64,000 nucleotides of DNA from assembly GCA_949752745.1 (NCBI GenBank), contig OX457025.1:97963804-98027803 (forward strand), in the 5' to 3' direction. Position 1 is the first letter of the stretch, and every line of letters starts with the position of its first letter. Source of the DNA: Protula sp. h YS-2021 (lineage: Eukaryota > Annelida > Polychaeta > Sabellida > Serpulidae). Under the pieces are notes generated by a model, which saw only the letters and a list, made by a program, of their open reading frames with translations, was not told the origin of the DNA and made no database searches. Of this stretch, positions 23,800 through 35,135 are shown piece after piece. The position numbers and the translations under genes were made by a program.

Positions 23800-24395
23800 C
23801 TCCAGACGTCTTTTTCACAGCGTTGAGTGTGCGTTGGATAGACAAAGTTGAACAGACGTTGTTTTTAGTCGCAAACAAAAACCGACTTTCTTCGACAGCT
23901 AATCAACGTTTTTGTTGAAAATGGACGTTGTATAGACGTCGAAAAAATTGGCACTGTATAGACGTCGGTATCACAATCAAACAAACTTATGTTATCGCTC
24001 ACCGGAAACAGATCACTTCGAAAATAGACTCAAATGCTGACGTAAAATAAGAGAATTTCGCGAGAGCGCAAGTTATTACCGCCTTATTAAAAAGACATAA
24101 CACTTGATTTAATATAAACTCTGCGTTGCCGAATGACAAAAGGGTATTGATATTTACGCGGAGGAGTGACCACGCCACCTTACCATTGGCATTGGTTATG
24201 TTTGTGTAACATCGCTCTCGCGTCGTCTATGCAACGCCGAGAAATGCATGTTGTTTCGACTTCTATTTACAACCTTTTCGATGTTGGATAATGGACGTCG
24301 ATGAAATGTCCCCAGGTAGATGTTGTTTCGACCGCCATAATCAACAGAAACCCAACGTTGCTCCGACGTCTGGTGCCATGACTATCCAATGTGGG
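23800..24395 (+). repeat. GACGTC-rich dispersed repeat, copy 1
   Basis: It shares ordered segments with 48090-48770: AATCAACGTTTTTGTTGAAA, GTTGTATAGACGTCG, TTATCGCTCACC and GACGTAAAATAAGAGAAT. Both copies end near CCGACGTC with CCAATGTGGG or CCCAGTGTTA. Rich in AGACGTC/GACGTCGG palindromes. Probably a non-autonomous transposon family; clear terminal repeats were not fixed. Confidence 0.6.
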
Positions 24396-27300
24396 CGAAC
24401 GTTATGGCGGTATATTAGTCCAAAAAATCAATCTCTACAGTGAGAACTTCTGTGAACGTGCGCTTTATCACGAGATTGTATAGAGCGGTATATTTTTTAC
24501 AAGAATTTCACTGAGTTCGCGCTCCAATATTTATTTTGGATCGCCATGGTATTTATGTACAATTAATAGATAAGAAAATATTTAATTCTTTCGCGTACCA
24601 CTTCTTACGTTATCCAAGTCACTATTAATTTCTGCACGTTGTTTTTATTATTCAAACAAATAATTATATAATGAATTAAATTTTTTGCACCCTATAATTA
24701 TTTTTTCGTGTTCTGAAATTAATAAATTACATTCGAACGCACGCTACATAAAAAACAAATCAAAGGATGTTTCACAAGTTTAGGATAAAACTCGAGTTCA
24801 GAAAAACGTTCTTTAAAACACAAGACGTTTGATTATGGTGAGTGAAAAAATCATGGCGAAACACGAAATAAGTATTTAAATAATATATGGAAAGTAAAGT
24901 TTTTTGCGCGGCTAAAGAAATTGCAGCGAGGCCACTGAAATGAACGCGAGAAAACATAAAATAAACAACATGTACGTTTTGAGTTCTGATTAAATTTTCT
25001 CCATATTTTAAAACCTCGTCTGATAGTTGGATATCATATCCATTTAATTTTGAACAAATTAATTACGAGGCGCGTAAAATTAATGCATCTCAATGCAAAT
25101 TCAGTAATTTATTTTCTGAATAATAAAAACAACATCCAGAAATCATGTTTTTTTATATATTAATTATAGATCAATTCCACAGCTATGCCAAGTATCTGTT
25201 GGAGCGGGAATGTCGTCGCCACGCCAAGCCTTATAACCACAGCACTGCACACGTCACTATTGTTGTCAATTTGCAAGCCAATATTATGTAGGCACGCTGT
25301 TTATTCGCATATATTAACCACGTTAAACAGAACAGCCGTACATTTGCAGGATTCAAGGTAATATCTTGAGACCGGTCGCTTAGGATACAACAAGTAGTCT
25401 ACTACAGCAGTTATGTATTGCTATACTTTCTTCTTCAGGTGGCTACAAAACGAAACGAGAATCATGGAAACACGGTGGAGCTGATACATCATTGCTAAAG
25501 TAAGTACAAGGGGCATGTTTTGTGTTCATATGTAATACGTTATATGTGCTTGAGGCCAGCGCGTGTGGCTGAGGGTGTTGTCAAATGGGCAGCCATTAGT
25601 CTTCAAAGCTGAATAACAGCTGTTTAGAAATTCTGCCAAACTGTTTCAGTCTCTATATTGCAGCAGTTACAGACAACGTTATTTGTGTTGCATTAAGATT
25701 TGTGGTCTGTCTCAACTGGTCCTACCCCCTCCCCCCACCTTAATCACACTCCATCTACATTGTGAGGGGGGCGGAGTGGCAGGGTGGCGGGGTGGCGGGG
25801 GGGGGGAGTTAATATTCGACAAAACACAAGAAAGCTCTGTCCAGTTAGATTGCAGCCTTTACTCGGTACATGTGGCAAAAGAAACTGTGGCATTTTTCTG
25901 TTCTGAAATGCAAGTGTCCCGGATGTTATTGCAAACAACATCACGTGATCGCGTTGTCTATAGTTACTCATGTTAACTGTTTTCGAAGGTCGCTTTCATT
26001 GGTTAGGACACCTGCCCTGGAATTCAAATATAGAGACCAATCAAGTCTTTCCATCATTGTTTTTGAATGTGGCTTAACCAGGCATTTCATTCCCTAGCAA
26101 CATTGATCACGTGGCATTTATCTGTGCTGTGTAAGGTATAGACGCTTATTGGTATCGTGGGGGGGGGGGGGGGGGCGGGGGGTATTGATACTTTTCAGTA
26201 ACACCAGATAATTGTTATTCCGTAGAACAGCATATGCATGTAAGTGTACATTTACATAGGTTGTTATTTCTTAATTTTTTTTGCCCGTTGCATTGTGCCT
26301 AATCTATTCATGCTCGCTTACATGAATTTATACGGGCCAAATCAACGCCCTGTTTCTTTGATGTTTTTCGACCTGTCTGGGGATAAGAGAGGAGGTTTTT
26401 GTTTTCTTTTCCTAGATGCACTAGCACTGACTTGTAAGGAAGAGCTGTTGATAGTGTCTGTTTTGTGAAATCACGTTGATATTATTATTGTATCAAAATA
26501 GAAGTGTTCTTGGCTGGTGAATGAACCGGAGTGTACGATATTAAGATATATACATAGTTTTTCCCTTGAAAGGTTCAACCTTTTTCCTTCGAGTATTTGT
26601 TTTTAATTTTGAACATTCGCCAGACTGTTCGTTTGCCTTTCTGTACACCCCCCTTCCCTGGAAACCAAACGCAGACATGCTGTAAATTTCACCCTTTTAA
26701 ACACAGAGTGTCATATTAAGGAAATGTTCATGTTCGTAAGCTTGGACCACAATCATAAAGCTGTAACTGCATTTACACTTCAGAATGTGTGTGCCCAGTT
26801 TTTTGGTCCCCATCTTTTGTCGGATGCAGTATTAAGTTCTGAAACAATCAATCCCTTTTGTGGGAAGCGCGGCGTACGAAATGGAAATTACTCACATTTG
26901 ACCCAAAGTAACGGACCCCGTCTACTCTCCAAATTAACACAATTCTCCGCCTGTTTTGAACAACATATATTAACTTGGCTCTAGGACATGCACCACCTGG
27001 ACACAAGTACGTGTGCTTGGGGCACTTGTCCGAGTGGCAGTTGTCCAGAAGGCAGTTGTCGGGGGTGACAGTTTTACAGGTGGCGTTTTTAAAGTTTAGA
27101 CTCAGCAGACTGAACTTTTTTAATTTGAAAATTTTTGTAAGCCGGTATTTTTTGCTCAAATAATTAGTCCATCCAGGACCGAACCTTAGTATTTATTCAG
27201 CCAATAAAAATGATAAGGGTGGTGTTGATTTGGAAGCGTTAGTTTTCAGCAAATGTGGCCTGAGTCAGTCATGTGACTTGTTGTGTTTGCACTTCTTGCC

Positions 27301-27480
27301 CGTCGGGCACCCGGGCCCAATTATATGTGGGCCTGAATCAGGCCTAAAGACCAGACATCAAGCATCATGCCTCAGGAATGTAAGAAGCGCCTGAAGTCAT
27401 GCCAAAAATGTCGAAACAGTAAGTGACAGAAACTTATGGTTTAAGGTATAACTTAATGTCTTGGCAATGAAGTGTGGTAA
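24396..27480. other. No recognisable gene; AT-rich with one inverted repeat and G/C tracts
   Basis: TTGTTTTTATTATTCA at about 24640 and its reverse complement at about 25119 form a 16-bp inverted repeat about 460 bp apart, possibly the core of an AT-rich non-autonomous element. Poly-G tracts lie near 25798 and at 26159-26175. Frames at 25683-25976, 26244-26468 and 26724-26984 lack motifs. Confidence 0.4.
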
Positions 27481-28089
27481 TAGACAACTGTAGTAGTAGT
27501 AGACAACTGTGGTAGCAGACAACCGTGACAGTAGACAACTGTGGACACTTACAATTGTGGTAGTAGACAACCGTGATAGTAGACAACTGTGGATACAGAC
27601 AACTGTGGTGGTAGACTGTAGTGGTAGACAACTGTGGATACAGACAACTGTGGTAGTGGACTGTATAGTGGTAGACAACTGTGGATATAGACAACTGTGG
27701 TAGTAGAAACTGTGGTAGAAAAGTTGTCGTAGCAGACAACTGTGGTAGTAGAAACTGTGGTAGAAAAGTTGTCGTAGCAGACAACTGTGGTAGTAGACAA
27801 CTGTGGTAGCAGACATTTGTGGTAGCAGACAACTGGTAACAGACAACTGTGGTAGTAGACAACTGTGGTAGCAGACAACTATGGTAGTAGACAACTGTGG
27901 TAGTAGACAACTGTGGTTGTAGACAACTGTGATAGTAGGCAACTGTAGTAGTAGATAATTGTAGTAGGAGACAACTTTGGTAGTAAACAACTGTGGATAC
28001 AGACAACTGTGGTAGTAGGCTGTAGTGGTAGAAAACTGTGGTAGTAGACAACTGTGAGAGTAGACAACTGTGGATACAGACAACCGTGG
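27481..28089 (+). repeat. 16-bp minisatellite, left part
   Basis: The consensus is ACAACTGTGGTAGTAG with GTAGCAG, GGATACAG and GTGATAG variants. Since 16 is not a multiple of three, all three minus frames read the same 16-residue Thr/Val/Tyr/His/Ser/Cys/Leu cycle without stops, which explains the long minus-strand frames. Interrupted at 28090 by an insertion; the array resumes at 29765. Confidence 0.95.
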
Positions 28090-28091
28090 TA

Positions 28092-28915
28092 CCCGAACAC
28101 TCGCGTAACGTCTAAAATACATCTATACTAGATCGGCAATATCGGCAACTTCGTCGGCCGATGTATCGGTTGCACATAGGATTAACTATGGCCCGACGCA
28201 TAATAGATATAGCGGCTTCGTACATCGGATATACATCGGGCCGATATATCTTTAATACGTCGGGCCACCGTCGGAAATATCCCTACAAACTCTTCGACGT
28301 CGGACACCAACCGTCGGCTATACGTCGGTTATACGTTTATATTCCGATGCATTTCCGACGAACTTCCAATGATTTTTATACGTAAAAAATTGTTTCTAAC
28401 CTTAACTGACCCATTGAACCTTTACCAACCATTCATAATTCACATATTCATACATACACCATAGCATATCAATATACAACATAGCATATCTATATATTGC
28501 AACTGAACACTAGTACTTACTCGGGTTTGAACCGGGGACCTCTTGCATCCTAGGCGCGGAACATACTTCTACTCCACGGCGGCTGGGGCTAGTTTATTGA
28601 GGCAAATGATAATTTTCAAGTATATTCATAATGCACCACTATTGATTCTTCATAATGTCCCCTACAAAACGTCAATCGATAAATTTCCGACGCCGAATAA
28701 GCATCGGAAAATATGCGTTTTATAGACGTATAAAAAATACGTATAATATACGATTGCAATATCGGCATCTTTTTTCCGATGTATTTCCGACGTCGTTTAT
28801 ACATAGGAAAATATACGTTTTATAGACGTTTAAAAAAATACGTATAATACGCGTTGGCAATATCGGCATCTTTTTTTCCGACGCTGTGGAATATGTGGAG
28901 CACTCGGCCACAACG

Positions 28916-28965
<50 letters not shown>

Positions 28966-29764
28966 AAAACATTAGTTTTCGTCTTAATTCGGTATATTTC
29001 CGACGTATAGCCGATGTAGTGATATATTTGAGATCCATTGGAAATCGGTATATTTCCGACGTTTCACCGACAAATATAACTATATGTATGATATACGTAT
29101 ATTTTTATACGCATATTACATGCTTGTAAAATCTTAAATAAAAAAATTAATTTTCGTCGGAATTCGGTATATTTCCGACGTATAGCCGATGCAGTGATAT
29201 ATTTGTATATTATACGATTATTCTAATCCGTCGGCTATACATCAGTAATATCTTTTTCAAAAACAATTAAGTTTTGTTCCGTCGGAAGTACGTCTATGTC
29301 AGACGTTGGGCCAACATATACAAATATATGTATAATGTACGTATAAGTAAATACATCGAATATACGTATGCAATATCCGTTTCATTTTTTTTACCATTGG
29401 TCGGAAGTTAATCTATTTCCAACGTATAACCAATGCATAAAAATATATGTATAATATATGCACTGAGAAATACGTGTAATATATGAATATAATATTTTTA
29501 GCAAAAAAAATTCCCAATTGGTCGGAAATTCGTCGGAAAAAGATGTCGGCCCGATGAATATTTGCCAACATTTATTAAACTGAGGAAAATAATCATCGGG
29601 CCAACGTCGGTAACCGATGAACTTCCGACGAATGAAAAAAATGGAAATTCGACTATTTCCAACCTATAACCGATGCATTACCGATGCATCGAAGCCGATG
29701 CCGACGTTTTCCGACCTGGTTGATACCGTTCCGACGTCGGCCCGACGTTACGCGAGTGTTCGGG
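28092..29764 (+). mobile_element. Non-autonomous DNA transposon, 1.67 kb, copy 1
   Basis: The element is bounded by perfect 21-bp terminal inverted repeats beginning CCCGAACACTCGCGTAACG. It is flanked by a TA duplication (28090-28091 and 29765-29766) within the minisatellite, so the empty site can be read directly. It has no plausible gene. The interior is built of degenerate TTCCGACG / CGTCGGAA motifs spaced by AT-rich spacers, plus an (AT)n tract near 28920-28960 and a tRNA-like segment. A second copy (49022-50633), closely similar over most of its length, sits at a TG site. The transposase family is unknown; a 2-bp duplication of TA or TG does not settle it. Confidence 0.85.
28521..28583 (-). 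ncRNA. tRNA-Pro(AGG)-like segment inside the transposon
   Basis: On the minus strand the sequence runs GTGGAGTAGAAGTATG (A-box-like), CGCCTAGGATGC (anticodon loop CTAGGAT with AGG) and AAGAGGTCCCCGGTTCAAAC (B-box-like T arm). The order and spacing match the body of tRNA-Pro(AGG). The T stem pairs at four of five positions and the anticodon stem at about three of five. A paired acceptor stem is not evident, so it is a tRNA relic or SINE head rather than a functional tRNA. Confidence 0.5.
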
Positions 29765-29766
29765 TA

Positions 29767-31290
29767 GTAGACAAACGTGATAGTCGACAACTGTGGATAT
29801 AGACAACTGTGGTAGTAGACAACTGTGGTAGCAGACAGTTGTGGTAGTAGACAACTGTGGTAGTAGACAACTGTAGTAGTACATAATTGTAATAGGAGAC
29901 AACTTTGGTAGTAAACAATTGTGGATACAGACAACTGTGGTAGTAGACAACTGTGGTAGCAGAAGTTGTGGTAGCAGACAACTGTGGTAGCAGAAGTTGT
30001 GGTAGTAAACAACTGTTGTAGCAGACAACCGTGATAGTAGACAACTGTGGATACAGACAACTGTGGTAGTAGACAAACGTGATAGTTGACAACTGTGGAT
30101 ACAGACAACTGTGGTAGTAGACTGTAGCAGTAGACAACTGTGGATACAGACAACTGTGGTAGTAGACAACTGTGGAAGCAGAAGTTGTGGTAGCAGACAA
30201 CTGTGGTAGCAGACAACTGTTATAGTAGACAACTGTGGTAGCAGACAGTTGTGGTAGCAGACAACTGGTAACAGAAAACTGTGGTAGTAGACAACTGTGG
30301 TAGAGAAGTTGTCGTAGCAGACAACTGTGGTAGCAGACAATTGTCGTAGTAGACAACTGTGGTAGCAGACAGTTGCGGTAGCAGACAACTGGTAACAGCC
30401 AACTGTGGTAGTAGACAACTGTGGTAGCAGACAACTGTGTTAGTAGACAACTGTGGTAGTAGACCACTGTGGTTGTAGACAACTGTGATAGTAGACAACT
30501 GTGGTAGCAGAGAACTGTAGTAGTGGACAATTATAGTAGCAGACAACTGTGATTGTTGACAGCTGTGATAGAAGACAACTGTGGGAGAAAACAACTGTGG
30601 TAGTAGGGAACTGTTGTAGAAGACAACTGAAGTAGTATACAACTGTGGCAATAGACAACTGTGGTAGAAGATCATTTTGATAGTAAACAACTGTGGTAAA
30701 AGACAACTGTGGTAGAGGACAATTGTAGTCCTGGATAACTGTCATAGAAAAAAACTGTGGTAGTATACAACTGTAGAATTAGACAATTGTGGTAGTCGAT
30801 AACTGCCATAGAAGACAACTGTGGTAGTAGACAACTGCAGAAGAAGACAACTGTAGTAGTAGAAAACTGTGGTAGTGGAAAATTGTGGTAGAAAAGAACG
30901 GTACTGGTATTCAACTGTAATAGAAGACACCTATACTAGTAAACAACTTTGGTAGTAGAGAACTATAGAAGTAGTCAACTACGGTGGGACATTGCTGCAC
31001 TAGTAGAAAAATGTGGTAGTAGACAACTATGGTAGAACATAGCTGTACTAAAAGACAAATGTGGCAATAGACAAGTTGGTAATGGACAACTATAATAGAA
31101 GAGAACTGTACTACTATACAACTGTGGTAGGAGACATCTGTGGTAGTAGATAACTACACTAGTAGACAACCGTGGTAGTAGACAGCTTTACTAGTAGACA
31201 ACTGGGGTAGTAGACAACTGGGGTAGTAGACAACTGTGGTAATAGACAACGTTGGTAGTAGAAAACTGTACTAGTAGACAACTGTGGTAA
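29767..31290 (+). repeat. 16-bp minisatellite, right part
   Basis: It continues the ACAACTGTGGTAGTAG array after the inserted transposon. Order is good to about 30500 and degenerates progressively to about 31290 (GTAGAAGACAACT, GTACTAGTAGACAAC variants), as expected for an array whose edge is no longer homogenised. Confidence 0.95.
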
Positions 31291-31340
31291 CAGATAACAT
31301 AAACACAAAATAAACACCTGAGTAACAATTAAATCTGAGT

Positions 31341-32168
31341 GTGAATTTCTTATGGATATGTTTTGCAGATTATCAACAGTCATGGCTCAGAGAGGGAAGA
31401 GGGGCGGGGACATCCCCCATGTCTAGGCACACGTTCCGTGACACTAGTTCTCGACTAGAACGGCAGACCAGCATACGGTTGAGCTCCCTAGAGTTAACCA
31501 GTAAGAAATCTGACTGCTTCGGTATCTCAGAAAACAATAGAGATATCACAAAGCAAAAACACTGTGTCTTTTGTGTCAGCATTTTGCACGACTGTTGTAG
31601 AAATGATAGCAGTTGTTTAAACTTCTCCGCATCCCAACAGGAGTCAGTTTCAACGTCCGTTTGGGTAGTGAATGTAACACCTTTTGAAGACCCCATTGAC
31701 GTTAATTTCGGTAAATGCAATTCAATCTCGCATTTTGAAAATTTTGAAGTTTTCCACAAAACCTCATTGTGTGTATACGTGCCAAAACAAAACATCGCAT
31801 CTGTGGAGCGACTCCTACGCAGTGAATTGTATGTGAACGGATTACGCCCTCTAGCGGTTAAAACAGAGCGACCTCTGGGTACAAACTCACCTTGCCTTAG
31901 GGACACAACAGCGGAATCGTTGAAAGGCGACCATTTTATTGAACACAGCGAAGAAATTTCCGGCACGTATTTATTAGCAATCTTCAAAGCGAGAAATAAA
32001 GCCTATGCAAGAAGATTAAAAGAGGAACTGAATTCTAAAAGGCTCGCAGAGCTCACTGATGTAGTGAAAATACATAACAACAGAGTCTATAACAGTATAT
32101 GTAAAACGACAAAACACAAAACTTGGTGGTGCAGAGGGCCAAGCATTCAGTCCCCGGTCCTTTGCTAA
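31341..32168 (+). CDS. Hypothetical protein or exon, 275 codons
   Basis: I do not recognise it. It is an uninterrupted frame ending 186 bases before the BIR exon on the same strand. It is moderately rich in Ser, Cys, Arg and Lys, with a basic C-terminal part (KARNKAYARRLKEELNSKRL) that could form a helix. An acceptor-like TTTTGCAG lies at about 31367, so the coding part could begin there as an internal exon rather than at the ATG. A long minus frame (31373-31987) overlaps it. The length is unusual for chance at this base composition, but nothing else supports expression. It may be an upstream gene, a transposon fragment, or 5' sequence of the IAP locus. Confidence 0.3.
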   Translation: MNFLWICFADYQQSWLREGRGAGTSPMSRHTFRDTSSRLERQTSIRLSSLELTSKKSDCFGISENNRDITKQKHCVFCVSILHDCCRNDSSCLNFSASQQESVSTSVWVVNVTPFEDPIDVNFGKCNSISHFENFEVFHKTSLCVYVPKQNIASVERLLRSELYVNGLRPLAVKTERPLGTNSPCLRDTTAESLKGDHFIEHSEEISGTYLLAIFKARNKAYARRLKEELNSKRLAELTDVVKIHNNRVYNSICKTTKHKTWWCRGPSIQSPVLC

Positions 32169-32354
32169 ATATCGCTGAATGCTGAAAAAAACCAATAGAC
32201 TGCCAAATTAAATAAAAAAAAACAATTAAAATAATAAATAATAATAAAAAAATAGTTAGCTAGACGTTTGTTCGATTGTAAACTGTAATCTTATTTGGCT
32301 GTATATCAGATAGCTTCTTTGCGTAGTGAGATTTTTAAAAGCTAATCATTTACA

Positions 32355-33374
32355 ATGTCTGTGGAGCCGTTCTTTGCTCAGTTGCAAACTGGAAAGCTAC
32401 CATCTGTTGAAGACTCCATGCGCTACGAAGCGTTGCGATTAGCAACCTATCACAAGAGACCACGGGGCAAGAACATTTCCGCGTCAAAGCTAGCCAACGC
32501 GGGTTTTTACTATGAGGGTGGTAAAGATATTGTAGCTTGCTTTAAGTGTGGTTTGCGCGTCGACGACTGGAGATCTTTGGGAGTTGGTGTTGATCCTCTT
32601 GCAGTGCATATGCAACGCTCACCGGAATGTGCGTTTCTTAGCAATGGTGAAAAAGAAAATATCCCCTATACTGTGCGGGAGTCTGAGCTAACCGGCGAGG
32701 CGAAGAAATTATTGCAACGCATGTTACAGAGAAGGTCGGGGTTGGGCGATAATAGCAATAGCCAGAAGGCTGCAAGCAGGCATGACTCAGCACATGCCCC
32801 GGATCCGTTCCAAGGGGCCCTGTCCAGTAACTGCACCAACAGCTCGTCCTATAGCACTGCTGGCGCCACATCGTCGGGCCAAATGGGCAGCTTTTGTAGG
32901 AGTGCATCGAGTGCGAGTACTAGCCAATCGCGAGGGGACAACAGCAGAAGTTTGTTTGGTAGCGGCCTCTACACTTCATCAACACTCGCCCCGACCCCGA
33001 GTCGCCCATTGCTGGACTTCCACCTCCCAGATGTTGACAGTTCCCGCGACGACCCTGCTCCTAATTTCAAGGATGAACAGGTCCGACTCGATACATTCAC
33101 CTTCTGGCCAAACGGAGCAGCAGCCCGGCCCTCTGAGCTAGCTGGGGCTGGCTTCTACTATCTAGGAACCGAGGACCGGGTCCAGTGTGCCTTCTGCAAG
33201 GGGGTCCTGCGAAACTGGGAGCCGACGGACCGAGCTCTGGTGGAACATAAGAAGCACTTTCCGGTGTGTCCTTTCATCCGCAACGCCAAGGAATCGGGGA
33301 ATATTCCGGTGGTCAACAAGCTTAATGGCGTTATCCTGAGGAAGGACAATATTAGCGACAAAAAGGTGAACTGA
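32355..33374 (+). CDS. Inhibitor-of-apoptosis protein, exon with two BIR domains
   Basis: BIR domains are zinc-binding modules that bind caspases or IAP-binding-motif peptides. The ATG at 32355 (ACAATGTC) opens a 339-codon frame. BIR1 spans about residues 22-97: Cys62, Cys65, His85, Cys92. BIR2 spans about 242-310: Cys278, Cys281, His298, Cys305 with the usual CX2C-X16-H-X6-C spacing. A Ser/Thr-rich linker (about 130-215) separates them. No UBA, CARD or RING follows. The frame ends at 33374, but AAAAAG|GTGAAC at 33366 is a usable donor, so the exon probably splices onward. More BIR exons lie downstream on the same strand at 43091 and 55059. If the donor is used, it ends in phase 0, which does not fit the next exon I see. 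A complete two-BIR protein is therefore also possible. Confidence 0.8.
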   Translation: MSVEPFFAQLQTGKLPSVEDSMRYEALRLATYHKRPRGKNISASKLANAGFYYEGGKDIVACFKCGLRVDDWRSLGVGVDPLAVHMQRSPECAFLSNGEKENIPYTVRESELTGEAKKLLQRMLQRRSGLGDNSNSQKAASRHDSAHAPDPFQGALSSNCTNSSSYSTAGATSSGQMGSFCRSASSASTSQSRGDNSRSLFGSGLYTSSTLAPTPSRPLLDFHLPDVDSSRDDPAPNFKDEQVRLDTFTFWPNGAAARPSELAGAGFYYLGTEDRVQCAFCKGVLRNWEPTDRALVEHKKHFPVCPFIRNAKESGNIPVVNKLNGVILRKDNISDKKVN

Positions 33375-33581
33375 TTTTGATAAATATTACATATCCCGGT
33401 CTAACATGTACATGAGGAATCCTGCCACATTTCATCTGCGACATCGTGTAGCATTTCACACTGAGATATTTTCTCCCTTTGTGTTTATTCTCCGACATCC
33501 CGTTTTGTGACAGCCCCTTCCCGCTTTATGATGACATCCCCTCTTTTCGTTTCGCTGACGAAGTGCGTGCTGAGAAACATC
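33375..33581. other. Intron or 3' flank between the BIR exon and DIRS A
   Basis: About 200 bases without features separate the BIR frame from the first base of the DIRS terminal repeat. No poly-A signal is obvious. Confidence 0.4.
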
Positions 33582-33640
33582 AAACTATCGTTTTATTTTC
33601 GTAAAACGCGCTTTTACGAGTAAAAGCGCAATTCGCGTTC

Positions 33641-33819
33641 TCCACTTTTATATGGGTTCCCTTCTGGATAATAATATCACGCAAATAGAAATGAAATTTT
33701 TCTAGTGAATAGAATGGTCCCTCTACTCTCCATCCTGTTTTCCCTCCAACTCCAGCCAATCAGCAAGCGAGAATGAGAAGACTTACGTCATTCGAAGACA
33801 TCAATCATTCCCTTCAAGC
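33641..33819 (+). repeat. DIRS A inverted terminal repeat (3' end of element)
   Basis: From TCCACTTTTATATGGG to CATTCCCTTCAAGC this about 179-bp segment is the reverse complement of 41402-41580, apparently without differences in the stretches compared. An extra 59 bases outside it (33582-33640) are specific to this end and are copied in the internal complementary region. Confidence 0.9.
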
Positions 33820-33879
33820 CCAAAAATTGGTGACAACGCACCCAGGCTTGTTGCGGGCTGGCTGGGAGGGAAGATAGGA

Positions 33880-33994
33880 TAAAAGTGGAGAACGCGAATT
33901 GCGCTTTTACTCGTAAAAGCGCGTTTTACGAAAATAAAACGATAGTTTTACTTCGTAAAAGCTTTGAATTCGTTTATCTCCACTTTTATATGGG
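33880..33994 (+). repeat. DIRS A internal complementary region
   Basis: Bases 33880-33948 are the exact reverse complement of the outer left terminus (33582-33650). Bases 33946-33994 are the reverse complement of the outer right terminus (41566-41614) with one mismatch. The two overlap at the shared TTT, so the region is a template of the joined ends. That is the role proposed for this feature in DIRS replication through circle formation. Confidence 0.9.
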
Positions 33995-35135
33995 ACTAAA
34001 GTCCGGAGTAGGGGAGCCTGCCATTCTGTAAAATTGCATGAAAGTAAACCTGCGAATTACGCTGTAAAGCTCGTCAGAGCGCATGTCCTTGGACATTTAA
34101 CGAAGTGAAATTGAGACAAATAAAAAAGGCTCAAATTAAGTTCCACTTCTTTTAATTTTCTTCCAAGATATGGTCGGGGGGAACACTCCCGAACTGATGA
34201 CAAAATCCAACAAAATAAATTGGAGATAACCAAATAGAGAGTTGTGGGTTGTACATAGTGACCACGTAGCACACTCGACTGAGTATCCAATCCATCCCCC
34301 TCCTGCCTCCCACTGGATGGAGCCCAACCTGGGATACTCTACGTTACATCTCAAACGTACAATTCTAAGTGATAATAACATTTTATTATCTTGCAAAAGT
34401 TCAACCTAAAACATCAAATCTAAATGATTTATGTAAAAGTAAAAACTGACACAGGAGAAATTAACTCTAGCTGTGTCCTTAAATGCATGCTGGCTAAACG
34501 AACCTGAGTAAGTACACATGGGACATATACTAAGGTGTTGCCCAGAATGAGACATAAAACGAAATACTGTTAAAAATCGTTACATCGTGGATAAAATATT
34601 CTCCTACACTCACAGAGTGTAAAATTTATCACAGGAAACTAAAAATGCTGAGATTATCCGCAAATCAAGCACTTATGGGTACAGATCCCAAAAACGGTAC
34701 CCTAACTACCCCTATATGGTCACTGCCGGATGGGCTCTCCTTCTCATGGGATCAGGTGGTGGTAAGACCTTGTCTATCGGATAAGACGAGAGACCGTACA
34801 CCTGTCACTTCCCCCCCCCCCTTCTTTTTTCTAGAGAGAGTCTAGAAAAAGGCGAAACACCATGACTGTCTCTATGAGAAGGGGAGCTGCTGCAGTGACG
34901 GAACCTTTTTTACACATAATAAAAACAGAACGGGACATAAACACGTCCTCAGACCCATACATTTGGGTCTCAAAATACATTCGAAAAAGACGAAAGATCT
35001 TGTTCATGGTTGCTGAGAAATGACCAGATCATTTCTTGAATTTATGATGGTATCCACCACGGCCTTTGGATGGAGGGTCCTTCGGTTTGCCCTTGCCCTT
35101 AGGTCTGGGAGTAGAGGGCCTGTAAACAAAAATAT
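33995..35135 (-). other. DIRS A 3' non-coding region
   Basis: This is the stretch between the recombinase stop and the internal complementary region. It contains a poly-C tract near 34811 and GGTC/GGGATC-rich sequence near 34680-34800. The corresponding part of DIRS B is of similar size. No gene. Confidence 0.6.

Noticed and set aside
27397..30930. Overlapping minus-strand frames of up to 260 codons rich in Thr, Val, Tyr, His and Cys
   Set aside because: They are all readings of the 16-bp minisatellite, which has no stop in any minus frame; no start context or domain.
34645..34845. Plus-strand frame in DIRS A 3' region
   Set aside because: No domain; antisense to the element and driven by a poly-C tract.
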